Source of the DNA: Actinomycetota bacterium
GTDB lineage: Bacteria; Actinomycetota; Thermoleophilia; Solirubrobacterales; 70-9
Direction: 5' to 3'
Length of the DNA stretch: 64,000 bases
Assembly: GCA_018268675.1 (NCBI GenBank)
Contig: JAFDWB010000082.1
Location: 20,949 to 84,948, forward strand
Shown: positions 1 to 10,223 of the stretch, in pieces
Numbering within the stretch: the first letter of the stretch is position 1
Layout of the letters: every line of letters starts with the position of its first letter
Notes under the pieces: generated by a model
The model's input: only the letters and a program-made list of their open reading frames with translations
What the model was told of the DNA's origin: nothing
Database searches by the model: none
Position numbers and translations under genes: made by a program

Positions 1-35
1 GCCTGCGCCTCAAGCCAGGCAACGTCGAACCCCAC

Positions 36-995
36 TCAGCCCCGCTCCTCGTCCCCGAGGAGCTCCCCGCGGCGCTCCCATAGCCACTCGAGCGTCTCCC
101 TGAGCGCGGTGTCGGGGACAGGTTCGTCGGCGCCGACGCCGAGCGTCTCGCGCAGGCGGCGATCGGAGCCGAGCACTGGATGGCCGGTCTGCCAGGGGTG
201 ATCGGCCGCGTCGAATGGGACCTTCTGCGGGTCCCACTCCCAGTCGAGGAACTCGCCGATGCGGCGGGCGAGGCCAGAGTAGTCGTAGTCAGTGGGATCG
301 ACCACGTTGCAGGCCCAGGGCTCGTCCACCTCCTGCGCGCAGCCGGCGACGATCGCCCGCGCGACTCGATCGACGGCGACCCGGTGGAACACTTGCACGC
401 CCCCGTCGGGCAGCGGCAGCCCGCGTTCGCCCCGGGCGATCCGGCGCACCACCGTCCACTCCCGGGTCGAGCGGTGCGGCCCGTAGATCGCCCCCGGCCG
501 CAGCACCACCGCCGCGCATCCGCCCCCCGCGAGCGCGTCTTCCATCGCCACGTTGTCGTGCGCCGCACTCCCTCCCGGATAAGGCCCGACCCGTCGCCGA
601 GCATCCTCACCCAGGGGGATCGAATCGACCGACATCGCCACCATCCCGGCGCCATCGCCCATCCCGGAATCGACCCCATGTTGGTAGACGTCCATCGAGC
701 TGATCGCCACCACCCGCGCCCCGGTCCGCGCCGCGCACCCCGCGAGGTCCCTGCCCTTCCCATCCGTCGCCCCGCCCGGGAACGTGTCGACCAACACCTC
801 GGGCCGCCACTGCTGGATAACGCCATCGGCCCCGAGCAGCTCGCCCCGATCCCCGTGCAGGTGCTCGACCGCCGCCACCGCCGCGTGCTCGTGCACCCCC
901 GAATGCGCGACCGCGACCTCGTGCCCCGCCTCGACCAGTCGACCCACCGCAGCCGGACCGACGAATCTCGTCCCCCCGATCACGACAACCCGCAT
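36..995 (-). CDS. NAD-dependent epimerase/dehydratase-like protein
   Basis: This 319-residue protein has an N-terminal Rossmann motif, GGTRFVG at residues 7-13, typical of extended short-chain dehydrogenases that act on nucleotide sugars. The SSMDVY segment near residue 99 fits the usual strand before the active site. The expected catalytic YxxxK is not visible: the tyrosine in GPYPGG (about residue 139) has serine, not lysine, four positions later, so it is probably an atypical SDR and may bind NAD without standard epimerase chemistry. The ATG start is preceded by a good Shine-Dalgarno (GGGAGGAG), and a TAGATT -10-like box lies at 1037-1042 on the minus strand. Substrate is unknown. Confidence 0.85.
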   Translation of the reverse strand: MRVVVIGGTRFVGPAAVGRLVEAGHEVAVAHSGVHEHAAVAAVEHLHGDRGELLGADGVIQQWRPEVLVDTFPGGATDGKGRDLAGCAARTGARVVAISSMDVYQHGVDSGMGDGAGMVAMSVDSIPLGEDARRRVGPYPGGSAAHDNVAMEDALAGGGCAAVVLRPGAIYGPHRSTREWTVVRRIARGERGLPLPDGGVQVFHRVAVDRVARAIVAGCAQEVDEPWACNVVDPTDYDYSGLARRIGEFLDWEWDPQKVPFDAADHPWQTGHPVLGSDRRLRETLGVGADEPVPDTALRETLEWLWERRGELLGDEERG

Positions 996-1016
996 CTCCG
1001 CTCCTCCCGCTGACCT

Positions 1017-1032
1017 GCAACCACCCGGTTGC
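1017..1032 (-). promoter_or_regulatory. small hairpin in the epimerase leader
   Basis: GCAACC and GGTTGC form a 6-bp stem with a 4-nt loop, between the TAGATT -10-like box (1037-1042) and the Shine-Dalgarno of the minus-strand epimerase gene. It would fold at the 5' end of that mRNA. Function is unknown. Confidence 0.35.
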
Positions 1033-1073
1033 GTCTAATCTACCAGCACACTTGAGCCGTCAGAGCCACGAGT

Positions 1074-1108
1074 GAAGGATTGTGGTCCTGGGACGACCAC
1101 AATCCTTC
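1074..1108. repeat. 14-bp perfect inverted repeat between divergent genes
   Basis: The arms GAAGGATTGTGGTC (1074-1087) and its exact complement (1095-1108) are separated by 7 nt. The flanking genes diverge, so this is not a simple gene-end terminator. No T-tract follows on either strand. It belongs to the class of long perfect intergenic hairpins seen throughout the window, each with its own arm sequence. Confidence 0.7.
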
Positions 1109-1154
1109 AGCGAGATGACTGACTGACCGGTCCTGCGCGCCCTACAACAGAAAA

Positions 1155-1178
1155 CGCCCCGCCTGGGAGGGCGGGGCG
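1155..1178 (-). terminator. intrinsic terminator on the minus strand
   Basis: CGCCCCGCC (1155-1163) and GGCGGGGCG (1170-1178) form a 9-bp GC stem with a 6-nt loop. Read on the minus strand it is followed by TTTTCTGTTG, a good U-tract; on the plus strand there is none. It should therefore end a minus-strand transcript coming from the 1180-1594 gap, where I find no convincing gene. Confidence 0.75.
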
Positions 1179-1179
1179 C

Positions 1180-1594
1180 TTCTGGGGTTACTACAGGGAG
1201 GAGAGATATGTATCTCTATATATGTGGATCCGTGGGAGGTAGGTGAGCCCAGTTGAGTCGCGGGCGCCGATTGTGGGAAGCAATCAGGGCCATATTTACG
1301 ACGCGGGACTCGACCAAAAAGTTCTCTGTGTTTCTTTCCTATCGGTTGCTCCGACTGAATCCTTGAACAGCGTACGAACGTACGTGCGATTTGTGTGTGA
1401 GTGGGGTCACAGAGGCCAAGATTTTGGGCTGTTTTCCCCTGCTCTGGGGCCAAATTTGGCTCGACAGGCCGAAAAGGTGACCCTCCTTGTATACCAGGCT
1501 TGCAGACCCGGCCCGCGAGGGGCGTTAAAAGGCCGTGAACGGGTCGCGGGATCGGGCGCCGGAGCCGGCTCGGCGCCGCTGTAGCTTTCCGGCA
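1180..1594. other. AT-richer gap with no recognised gene
   Basis: This stretch is visibly less GC-rich than its neighbours. It contains an AGAGATA/TATCTCT palindrome (1202-1217), a CGTACG-AA-CGTACG pair (1371-1384) and the minus-strand terminator at its left edge. The plus-strand open frame 1243-1584 has no recognisable domain or ribosome binding site, and minus-strand frames look like non-coding translation. It does not match the conserved cores of tmRNA, RNase P RNA or SRP RNA that I know. The best guess is an uncharacterised minus-strand noncoding RNA, or a decayed insert plus the upstream control region of tlyA. Confidence 0.4.
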
Positions 1595-2437
1595 ATGAAG
1601 AAGGCCCGGATCGACGCTGTCTTGGCCGAGCGCGGGCTCTTCCCGTCGCGCTCTGCCGCCGCGGGAGCGGTGCGGGCGGGCGAAGTGCGGGTCGGGACCG
1701 ACGGTCCGGTCGCCCTGCGGCCGAGCCAGCTGGTCGAGCCGGAGGCCGAATTCGTGCTCGAGGCGCGGCCCCGGTTCGTCTCGCGCGGCGGGATCAAGCT
1801 GGAGAACGCACTGGAGGCGCTGGCGATCGATCCCTCCGGGCGCGACTGCCTCGACGTCGGCGCCTCGACCGGCGGCTTCACCGACTGCCTGCTGCAGGGG
1901 GGCGCGGCGCGGGTGGCGGCGGTCGACGTCGCCTACGGCCAGATCGACGCGCGCCTGCGCAAGGACCCGCGGGTGACCGTGATCGAGCGCCTCAACGCGC
2001 GCGCCCTCGGGCCCGCCGACCTGCCCTTCCTCGCCTCGCTGGCGACGCTCGACGTCTCCTTCATCTCCCTGACCAAGGTCCTGCCCGCGGTCGCCACCTG
2101 CCTGGCGCCGGGGGGCGAGGTCCTGGCGATGGTGAAGCCGCAGTTCGAGCTCGGCCGCGAGCGGGTGGGGCGCGGCGTCGTCCACGATCCCGCCGCCCGC
2201 CAGGAGGCGGTGCTGAAGGTGGCGCGCGCCGCCGGCGGGCTCGGCCTGTCGGTCCGCGGCATCGCCCCCTCGGGACTGCCGGGGCCGAAGGGAAACCGCG
2301 AGACCTTCGTCTGGTGCGGCGGCGACGGCGCGGCGCTCGCGGACCTCGAGGGCGCGATCGCGGCGGCGGACGCGGCGAGTGTCGCGACCGACGAGACCGC
2401 CGCGGCCGGGGTCGACGCCGAGGAGCACGCCGAGTGA
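1595..2437 (+). CDS. tlyA: TlyA, rRNA 2'-O-methyltransferase
   Basis: TlyA methylates the 2'-OH of cytidines in 16S and 23S rRNA. The 280-residue protein has an N-terminal S4 RNA-binding domain (about residues 1-60, starting KARIDAVLAERG) and an FtsJ/RrmJ-type methyltransferase domain with the SAM motif LDVGASTGGFTD at 86-97. I chose ATG 1595 because it starts the S4 domain and lies 7 nt after a TAGCTT -10-like box (1582-1587), a leaderless arrangement repeated in this window. An upstream in-frame ATG at 1535 would add an unconserved Arg-rich leader. The stop overlaps the nadK GTG. The order tlyA-nadK-recN-steA-mctB-pyrG matches M. tuberculosis Rv1694-Rv1699. Confidence 0.96.
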   Translation: MKKARIDAVLAERGLFPSRSAAAGAVRAGEVRVGTDGPVALRPSQLVEPEAEFVLEARPRFVSRGGIKLENALEALAIDPSGRDCLDVGASTGGFTDCLLQGGAARVAAVDVAYGQIDARLRKDPRVTVIERLNARALGPADLPFLASLATLDVSFISLTKVLPAVATCLAPGGEVLAMVKPQFELGRERVGRGVVHDPAARQEAVLKVARAAGGLGLSVRGIAPSGLPGPKGNRETFVWCGGDGAALADLEGAIAAADAASVATDETAAAGVDAEEHAE

Positions 2438-3276
2438 AGACCGCGGCGCTGATCACCCACTCGCACCCGCCGGCCGCGACCGAGGCGGTGCCGATCGCCG
2501 CGGCGGCCGCGCACGCGGCGGGCTGGCGGCTGGTCGCCGACCAGGCCGAGCTCGACAAGCACGGCGCCGACGCGGCCGGGGTCGAGCTCGAGCGCCCCGG
2601 CGAGGCGCCCGACCTCTGCCTCGTCCTCGGCGGTGACGGCACGATCTTGCACGCGCTTCGTCGCTTTTCCGGCACACGCGTGCCTGTCTTCGGTGTCAAC
2701 TTCGGGACGGTCGGCTTCCTCGCCGCGGTCGAGCGCGGCGAGGCCAAGGACGGGATCAACCGCGCGTTCGCAGGCGAGGTCGAGACGATCGAGCTGCCCG
2801 CCCTGCGGGTCGAAGTGGGGGAGAAGAGCGGCATCGGCTTCAACGACGTGACGCTCTCGCGCCGCCCATATGACCGGGTGGCCGAGCTGAGCTACCGGAT
2901 CGCCTCCGAAGAGGTCGGCAACGTGCGCTGCGACGGCCTCGTCGCCGCGACCCCGGTCGGCTCGACCGGCTACAACCTCGCCAACCACGGGCCGATCCTG
3001 GCCTGGGGTGTCGAGGGCTACGCGGTCAGCTACATCGCGCCGCACTCGCTCACCGCGCGCGCCCTCGTCGTCGCTCCCGCCGACGTCCTCACCGTCGCCA
3101 ACGCGCCCAATCGCGAGGCGGTCGAAATCGCCCTCGACGGGGTCGAGTTCGGCTGCCTCCCACCGGGGGATGAGCTCCAAGTGAGCTTCGTCGAGACCGC
3201 CGGAACCCTGGCCCAACTTCCGGGGACCAGCTTCTACGGCCGCATCCGCGACAAGTTCGGGCACCTGGCGGTCTGA
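2434..3276 (+). CDS. nadK: NAD kinase
   Basis: This gene encodes the ATP (or polyphosphate)-dependent kinase that makes NADP from NAD. The 280-residue product carries the GGDGT phosphate-binding motif at 66-70, then NFGTVGFLA, and the NAD-contacting region DGLVAATPVGSTGYN before the C-terminal beta domain. The GTG at 2434 overlaps the tlyA stop (GTGA), which indicates translational coupling; the longer frame back to 2314 is Arg-rich read-through of tlyA and can be ignored. It is the second gene of the tlyA-recN cluster, and its length is normal for the family. Confidence 0.97.
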   Translation: MKTAALITHSHPPAATEAVPIAAAAAHAAGWRLVADQAELDKHGADAAGVELERPGEAPDLCLVLGGDGTILHALRRFSGTRVPVFGVNFGTVGFLAAVERGEAKDGINRAFAGEVETIELPALRVEVGEKSGIGFNDVTLSRRPYDRVAELSYRIASEEVGNVRCDGLVAATPVGSTGYNLANHGPILAWGVEGYAVSYIAPHSLTARALVVAPADVLTVANAPNREAVEIALDGVEFGCLPPGDELQVSFVETAGTLAQLPGTSFYGRIRDKFGHLAV

Positions 3277-3298
3277 TCGTTCCTATCCCGTGGGCCCC

Positions 3299-3371
3299 GC
3301 AGGACGAGCCGATGGACCCCTCGCTCACGAACAGCGTGGAGGTTCGTTCGGGGTCCATCGGCTCGTCCTGC
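3299..3371. repeat. 22-bp perfect inverted repeat between nadK and recN
   Basis: The arms at 3299-3320 and 3350-3371 are exactly complementary over 22 bp. The 29-nt loop holds a further ACGAAC/GTTCGT pairing. No T-tract follows. The right arm ends one base before the TAAACC box of recN, so the hairpin would both end the tlyA-nadK message and abut a separate recN promoter. Confidence 0.8.
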
Positions 3372-3383
3372 TAAACCGAGCAC

Positions 3384-5066
3384 GTGCTTCGCGAGTTGAG
3401 GATCGAGAACCTGTTGCTGATCGAGCGAGCTGAGCTTCGGTTCGACGCCGGGTTGAACGTGATCACCGGCGAGACCGGGGCCGGGAAGACCGTGCTCGCT
3501 CACGCGCTCGACTTGTTGATGGGAGGCAAGGCGCGTTCGGGGATCGTGCGGCCGGGGGCAGCGGAGGCCTGGGTCGAGGGGGTCTTCGACCTGCCCGCCG
3601 GGCTGCTGGAGGAGTCCGAGCTGGCGGAGCTCGCCGAGCGGCTGCCTGAGGGCGCCGAGGAGGTCGTCCTGGGGCGGCGGGTCTCGGCGGGTGGGCGGAC
3701 CAGTGCCTTCGTCGCCGGGCGCGCGGCGACCACCGCCGACCTGAAGGCCTTGGGCGGCCGGCTGCTCGCCTTCTACGGCCAGCACGAGCATCGCAAGCTG
3801 ACGATCTCCTCCGCCCAGATGGAGGTGCTGGACGGGTTCGCCGGGCCCGCCCACCTGGCGCTGCGCGACGACTATCGCGAGGCGCACCGCGAGGTCGGCC
3901 GGCTCGCCGCCGAGCTCGCCAAGCTGCGCGAGCGCGAAGGCTCGCGGGAGCGCGACCTCGACCTCTACCGGTACGAGCTCGCCGAGATCGAGGAGGTCGA
4001 ACCCGACCCCGAGGAGCGCGCCGCGTTGGCCGCCGATCGCGAGCGCCTGCGGCACGCCGAGGGCCTCCACGCGGCCGCGGCAGGCGCGCACGCCGGGCTG
4101 GCCGGGGCCGACCTCGACGGCGGCGGCGCGGCGGCGGCGCTGGCCGAGGCCGAGGCGCGGCTCGGGGCGGCGGGCGGGGTGGACCCGGCGCTCGACGCGA
4201 TCTGCGCGCGCGTCGCGGCGCTGAACGTCGAGGTCGGGGACGTCGCCGCGGAGCTGCGCGACTACGCCGAGGGGATCGCCGCCGACCCGGGCGGGCTGGC
4301 CGCGGTCGAGGAACGGCTCGAAGCGCTCGACCGGCTCGAACGGAAGCACGGCGGCAGCGTCGAGTCCGTCCTCGCGCACGCGGAGCGCTGCCGCGAGGAG
4401 ATCGCCCGCCTCGAGGGCGCCGAGCAGCGCGGCGCGGAGGCGACCGCGGCGCTGGCCGAGGCCGAGGCGCGCCGGGCGAAGCTGGGGAAGAAGCTGAGCG
4501 CCGGCCGGACGCAGGCGGCGGGTCCACTCGAGCAGCGGGTCGCCGAGGAGCTGGCGCGCCTCTCGATGGAGGGCGCGCGCCTCGAGGTCGTCCTCGACCC
4601 CCACCCCGACGAGTACGGCGCCTCCGGCCGCGAGACGGTCGAGCTCCGCGTCGCCCCCAATCCCGGCATCGAGCCCGCGCCGCTCCGCGACGCCGCCTCC
4701 GGGGGCGAGCTCTCGCGGGTGATGCTGGCGCTCAGCGGCCTCGGCCCGGCGGCCGGCGCCGCGACCCTCGTCTTCGACGAGATCGACGCCGGGATCGGCG
4801 GCAACACCGCCCGCGTCGTCGGCGAGCGCCTCCGCGCCCTCGGCACCGACCACCAGGTCCTCTGCATCACCCACCTGCCCCAGGTCGCCTCGCTCGCCGA
4901 CGTCCACTTCCGCCTCGAGAAGGACACCGCCACGGAGCGTGCCGTGGCGACCGTCGAGCGCCTCGCAGGCGAGGCCGTCGTCGCCGAGATCCGTCGCATG
5001 CTCGGCGGCGAGAGCGACGACGAGGCGGCCACCCGCCACGCCCAAGAGCTCCTCAAGGCCGCCTGA
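3384..5066 (+). CDS. recN: DNA repair protein RecN
   Basis: RecN is an SMC-like ATPase for double-strand break repair. The 560-residue protein has the N-terminal Walker A motif GETGAGKT (about 29-36), a long Glu/Arg/Ala-rich coiled coil in the middle, and near the C terminus the ABC signature SGGELSRVML and Walker B VFDEIDAGIGG. The GTG start gives the standard N-terminus LRELRIENLLLIE and lies 6 nt after TAAACC (3372-3377), suggesting its own leaderless promoter right after the nadK hairpin. Length is normal for RecN. Confidence 0.97.
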   Translation: MLRELRIENLLLIERAELRFDAGLNVITGETGAGKTVLAHALDLLMGGKARSGIVRPGAAEAWVEGVFDLPAGLLEESELAELAERLPEGAEEVVLGRRVSAGGRTSAFVAGRAATTADLKALGGRLLAFYGQHEHRKLTISSAQMEVLDGFAGPAHLALRDDYREAHREVGRLAAELAKLREREGSRERDLDLYRYELAEIEEVEPDPEERAALAADRERLRHAEGLHAAAAGAHAGLAGADLDGGGAAAALAEAEARLGAAGGVDPALDAICARVAALNVEVGDVAAELRDYAEGIAADPGGLAAVEERLEALDRLERKHGGSVESVLAHAERCREEIARLEGAEQRGAEATAALAEAEARRAKLGKKLSAGRTQAAGPLEQRVAEELARLSMEGARLEVVLDPHPDEYGASGRETVELRVAPNPGIEPAPLRDAASGGELSRVMLALSGLGPAAGAATLVFDEIDAGIGGNTARVVGERLRALGTDHQVLCITHLPQVASLADVHFRLEKDTATERAVATVERLAGEAVVAEIRRMLGGESDDEAATRHAQELLKAA

Positions 5067-5189
5067 CCCGGCGCCTTGAGTGGGTGGGGCTCGCTGGGCG
5101 GTTGGAAATGGTCGCCATGCGCCCCAAACCAACCACGGAAGCCGGCGCTCCCTGACCCCGGCCGCCCCAGATCCTTCCCACGTCCGCCA

Positions 5190-5219
5190 TTGCCTTCCTT
5201 AAGCCACGTCACATAACCT
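5190..5219 (+). promoter_or_regulatory. putative steA promoter
   Basis: TTGCCT (5190-5195) and TAACCT (5214-5219) are separated by 18 nt, a good sigma-70-type layout. The GTG of steA follows the -10 box by 6 nt, so transcription would begin at or next to the start codon. The rest of the 5067-5225 gap shows only weak pairings such as GGTTGG/CCAACC. Confidence 0.55.
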
Positions 5220-5225
5220 GAGCGC

Positions 5226-6422
5226 GTGGCCACCACCAGTCGCCGTCGTCTGCCCGGCCTGCTCGGGCGCCGGGGCGCAACCACCAGGGACATACCGGCC
5301 CCGATCGAGGGCACGGCGCGGCTCGGCGCGCGCACCAAGCACCTCGTGAAGCGGCTGCGCCCGGGGGACGTGGCGGTGATCGACCACGTGAACGTCGACC
5401 GGATCGCGGCCGAGGAGCTGGTCGCCTGCGGGGTCGCCGGGGTGCTCAACGCCTCGCCGTCCAGTGACGGCAAATACCCCAACGCCGGGCCGCTGATGCT
5501 GGCGCGGGCGGGCATCCGCCTGGTCGACGCTCCCGCGGTGCCGGTCTTCGACCTGCTGCGCGACGGCCAGCGCGTGCGGATCGACGGCGACGGGGCGGTG
5601 TTCGTCGGCGGCGCGGAGGTCCTGCGCGGCACCGTGCTCACCGTCCCCGACCTCGAACGCGAGCTCGCCGCCCAGCGCGCGCGGATCGACGAGGTGCTCG
5701 CCGAGTTCGCCGAAAACACGGTCGAGCACGTCCGCCAGGAGACTGACATCCTCACCGGCTCGATCGACTTCCCGCCGACCCGGGTGTCGTTCCGCGACCG
5801 CCACGTGCTGATCGTCGTCCGCGGCGAGCGCCACCGCCGCGACCTGAAAGCGCTGCGCACCTACATTCGCGACGTGCGGCCGCTGATCGTCGCCGTCGAC
5901 GGCGGCGCCGACGGGCTGCTGGAGGCGGGCCTCAAGCCAGACGTCATCCTCGGCGACATGGACTCGGCGTCGGACTCGGCGCTCTCCTGCGGGGCCGAGC
6001 TGATCGTCCACGCCTACCCGGACGGCCGCGCCCCCGGCCGGCAGCGTCTGGTCGAGATGGGCCTCGACCACCGGGTCGTCCCCGCCGCCGGCACCAGCGA
6101 GGACGTGGCGATGCTGATGGCCTTCGAGAAGGGAGCGGACCTGATCGTCAGCGTCGGCGCCCACTTCAACCTGATCGAGTTCCTCGATCGCAAGCGCGGT
6201 GGCATGGCCTCCACCTTCCTCACGCGCCTGCGGATCGGCGAGAAACTGGTCGACGCCAAGGGCGTGAGCCGCCTCTACCGGCCGAGCTCCACGCTGATGC
6301 CGCTGGCCTTCTTCGCGATCGTCTTCCTGATCCTGGTGACGATCTTGATCATCACCTCGCCCGCCCTGAACAACGTCTTCGAGCTCTTCTGGCTGAAGGT
6401 GCGGATCTGGCTCGGCATCTGA
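5226..6422 (+). CDS. steA: SteA-like protein with thiamine-pyrophosphokinase-like fold
   Basis: This 398-residue protein matches the actinobacterial SteA/Rv1697 family, described as cell-division ring associated in corynebacteria. A thiamine pyrophosphokinase-like domain is visible in the second half (VDGGADGLLEAGLKPDVILGD, roughly 225-245). A single hydrophobic segment near the C terminus (about 357-378) should anchor it in the membrane. The GTG start sits 6 nt after TAACCT. It is followed 45 nt later by mctB, the same pair as Rv1697-Rv1698. Catalytic activity is unproven for the family. Confidence 0.9.
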   Translation: MATTSRRRLPGLLGRRGATTRDIPAPIEGTARLGARTKHLVKRLRPGDVAVIDHVNVDRIAAEELVACGVAGVLNASPSSDGKYPNAGPLMLARAGIRLVDAPAVPVFDLLRDGQRVRIDGDGAVFVGGAEVLRGTVLTVPDLERELAAQRARIDEVLAEFAENTVEHVRQETDILTGSIDFPPTRVSFRDRHVLIVVRGERHRRDLKALRTYIRDVRPLIVAVDGGADGLLEAGLKPDVILGDMDSASDSALSCGAELIVHAYPDGRAPGRQRLVEMGLDHRVVPAAGTSEDVAMLMAFEKGADLIVSVGAHFNLIEFLDRKRGGMASTFLTRLRIGEKLVDAKGVSRLYRPSSTLMPLAFFAIVFLILVTILIITSPALNNVFELFWLKVRIWLGI

Positions 6423-6467
6423 TCCGGCCCGCCGCCCGGCCCGCCGATCTCTAGCCTTTCCAGCCCG

Positions 6468-7334
6468 ATGGGCTACAGCGCTCGCTACCACGCAACCTCC
6501 CTGATCGCGGTCTTCCTCGCCCTCGCGGTGGGGATCCTGATCGGCGCCGAGTTCGGCGGCGCCGCGCTGAGCGAAACGCGGAAGAACCTCGAGGAAAGCC
6601 TGGTCGGCAACCTCCAGGAGGCGCGCGCGCGGGCCGACGCGATCTCCGGCGAACTGGGCCGCGCCAACGAATTCGACGAAAAGGTCTACCCGGTGCTGAC
6701 CCGCGACCGCCTGCTGGGCAAACGGGTCGCGATCGTCGCGCTCGGCGAGCTATCGAGCGAAATCACCTCGGCGGTCGAGAGCGCGCTCGGGCCGACCGGG
6801 GCGAAGCTGGTCGGCGTCGGCGTGGTGCGCGAGCCGGTCGACACCAACGGGCTCGCGGGCGAACTCTCCAACACGCGCTTCGCCGAACTGCGGACCGTGC
6901 CCGAACAGCTGACCCAGCTCGGCGTCGGGGTCGGGAGGCAGATCGTGATCGGCGGCACCCTGCCCGAACTGGTCCGCGGCCAGCTCTTCTCCCGGGCGAG
7001 CGGGGAATTCGGCGCGCTTGACGCGGTGATCGTCGTGCGCGGCCAGCCGGAAGGCATGGGCCCGGTGCAGCGCAGCACCGCGAACCAGCTGGAGACGGCG
7101 CTGCTGAAGGGGATGACCGCGCCGCGCGTCCCGGTGGTCGGGGTCGAGGCGACCGGCACCGAACCGTCCTCGATCGGCTTCTTCCAGTCGAACAACCTTT
7201 CGAGCGTGGACGACATCAACACCACGGCGGGCGCCGTGGCGATGGTCGCCGCGCTGGGCGGCGCCGAGGGCAGCTTCGGGGTGAAGAGCTCGGCCGACCG
7301 GCTGCTGCCCGACCTGCTCGGGCCGGGGGGCTGA
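6468..7334 (+). CDS. MctB/SteB-like membrane-anchored protein
   Basis: This 288-residue protein belongs to the family of M. tuberculosis Rv1698, called MctB (outer-membrane copper channel) and also SteB (SteA partner). One N-terminal transmembrane segment (about 10-32, SLIAVFLALAVGILIGAEF) is followed by a likely coiled coil (about 35-70) and an alpha/beta extracytoplasmic domain. Neither Cys- nor His-rich copper motifs are visible, so I favour a role with SteA in envelope or division over a copper channel. ATG 6468 lies 10 nt after a TAGCCT box (6452-6457). Confidence 0.88.
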   Translation: MGYSARYHATSLIAVFLALAVGILIGAEFGGAALSETRKNLEESLVGNLQEARARADAISGELGRANEFDEKVYPVLTRDRLLGKRVAIVALGELSSEITSAVESALGPTGAKLVGVGVVREPVDTNGLAGELSNTRFAELRTVPEQLTQLGVGVGRQIVIGGTLPELVRGQLFSRASGEFGALDAVIVVRGQPEGMGPVQRSTANQLETALLKGMTAPRVPVVGVEATGTEPSSIGFFQSNNLSSVDDINTTAGAVAMVAALGGAEGSFGVKSSADRLLPDLLGPGG

Positions 7335-9866
<2,532 letters not shown>

Positions 9867-9985
9867 GGACGGGGCCGGGGCCGCGCCTTTGTGGCCCCGG
9901 CGCCCGCCGTCACGGAGAGGCCAAGGGACGGTGCGCGCTCCGTCGGCAACTGCGCGTATCTCGTGCGTCTTCCCCATGCCCAAAT

Positions 9986-10034
9986 GTTGATGGGCCGAAA
10001 ACCGCTGATATGGAGCGGTTTTCGGCCCATCAAC
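9986..10034. terminator. 21-bp perfect hairpin after pyrG
   Basis: Exactly complementary 21-nt arms (9986-10006 and 10014-10034) flank a 7-nt loop. It lies 120 nt after the pyrG stop with no T-tract, so it is probably a U-less terminator or 3'-end stabiliser. Confidence 0.65.
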
Positions 10035-10040
10035 CCGGTG

Positions 10041-10068
10041 GGCGCCCGGTGAGTGGCGCCCGGTGAGT
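10041..10068 (+). repeat. tandem 14-bp direct repeat
   Basis: GGCGCCCGGTGAGT occurs twice head to tail (10041-10054 and 10055-10068). The second copy runs into the palindromic element at 10061-10111. It looks like a small duplication that used the element's left edge. Confidence 0.7.
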
Positions 10069-10111
10069 TCGCATTTTGCCGCGCTATCCGCGGGTTTCTG
10101 CGAACTCACCG
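10061..10111. repeat. GGTGAGTTCGCA palindromic element, copy 1
   Basis: The arms CGGTGAGTTCGCA (10061-10073) and TGCGAACTCACCG (10099-10111) are perfect complements. The 25-nt loop contains an inner CCGCG/CGCGG stem. The loop is identical except for its first base to the element at 23448-23496, and the arms recur at 59121-59171. It lies in the pyrG-M20 gap (9867-10223), which otherwise has no gene. Confidence 0.8.
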
Positions 10112-10223
10112 CGGGGGGTCTCTCGGGAGGTCGGGGCTCGCCGGTCCCGGAGCGTGGCCGAGGCGTGCCGACGAGCGGCAGCCGGCGAGGTGCCGCGCCG
10201 GGCGGGCGTCTAGCCTGTCGGCG

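Noticed and set aside
1243..1584. A 113-codon plus-strand frame in the gap before tlyA
   Set aside because: No ribosome binding site, no -10 box at the start, AT-richer than genes here, and no recognisable fold; kept only as an unannotated gap.
1180..1594. tmRNA, RNase P RNA or SRP RNA in the AT-richer gap
   Set aside because: I looked for the TYC arm and tag frame, the conserved RNase P core and the SRP tetraloop region on both strands and did not see them.
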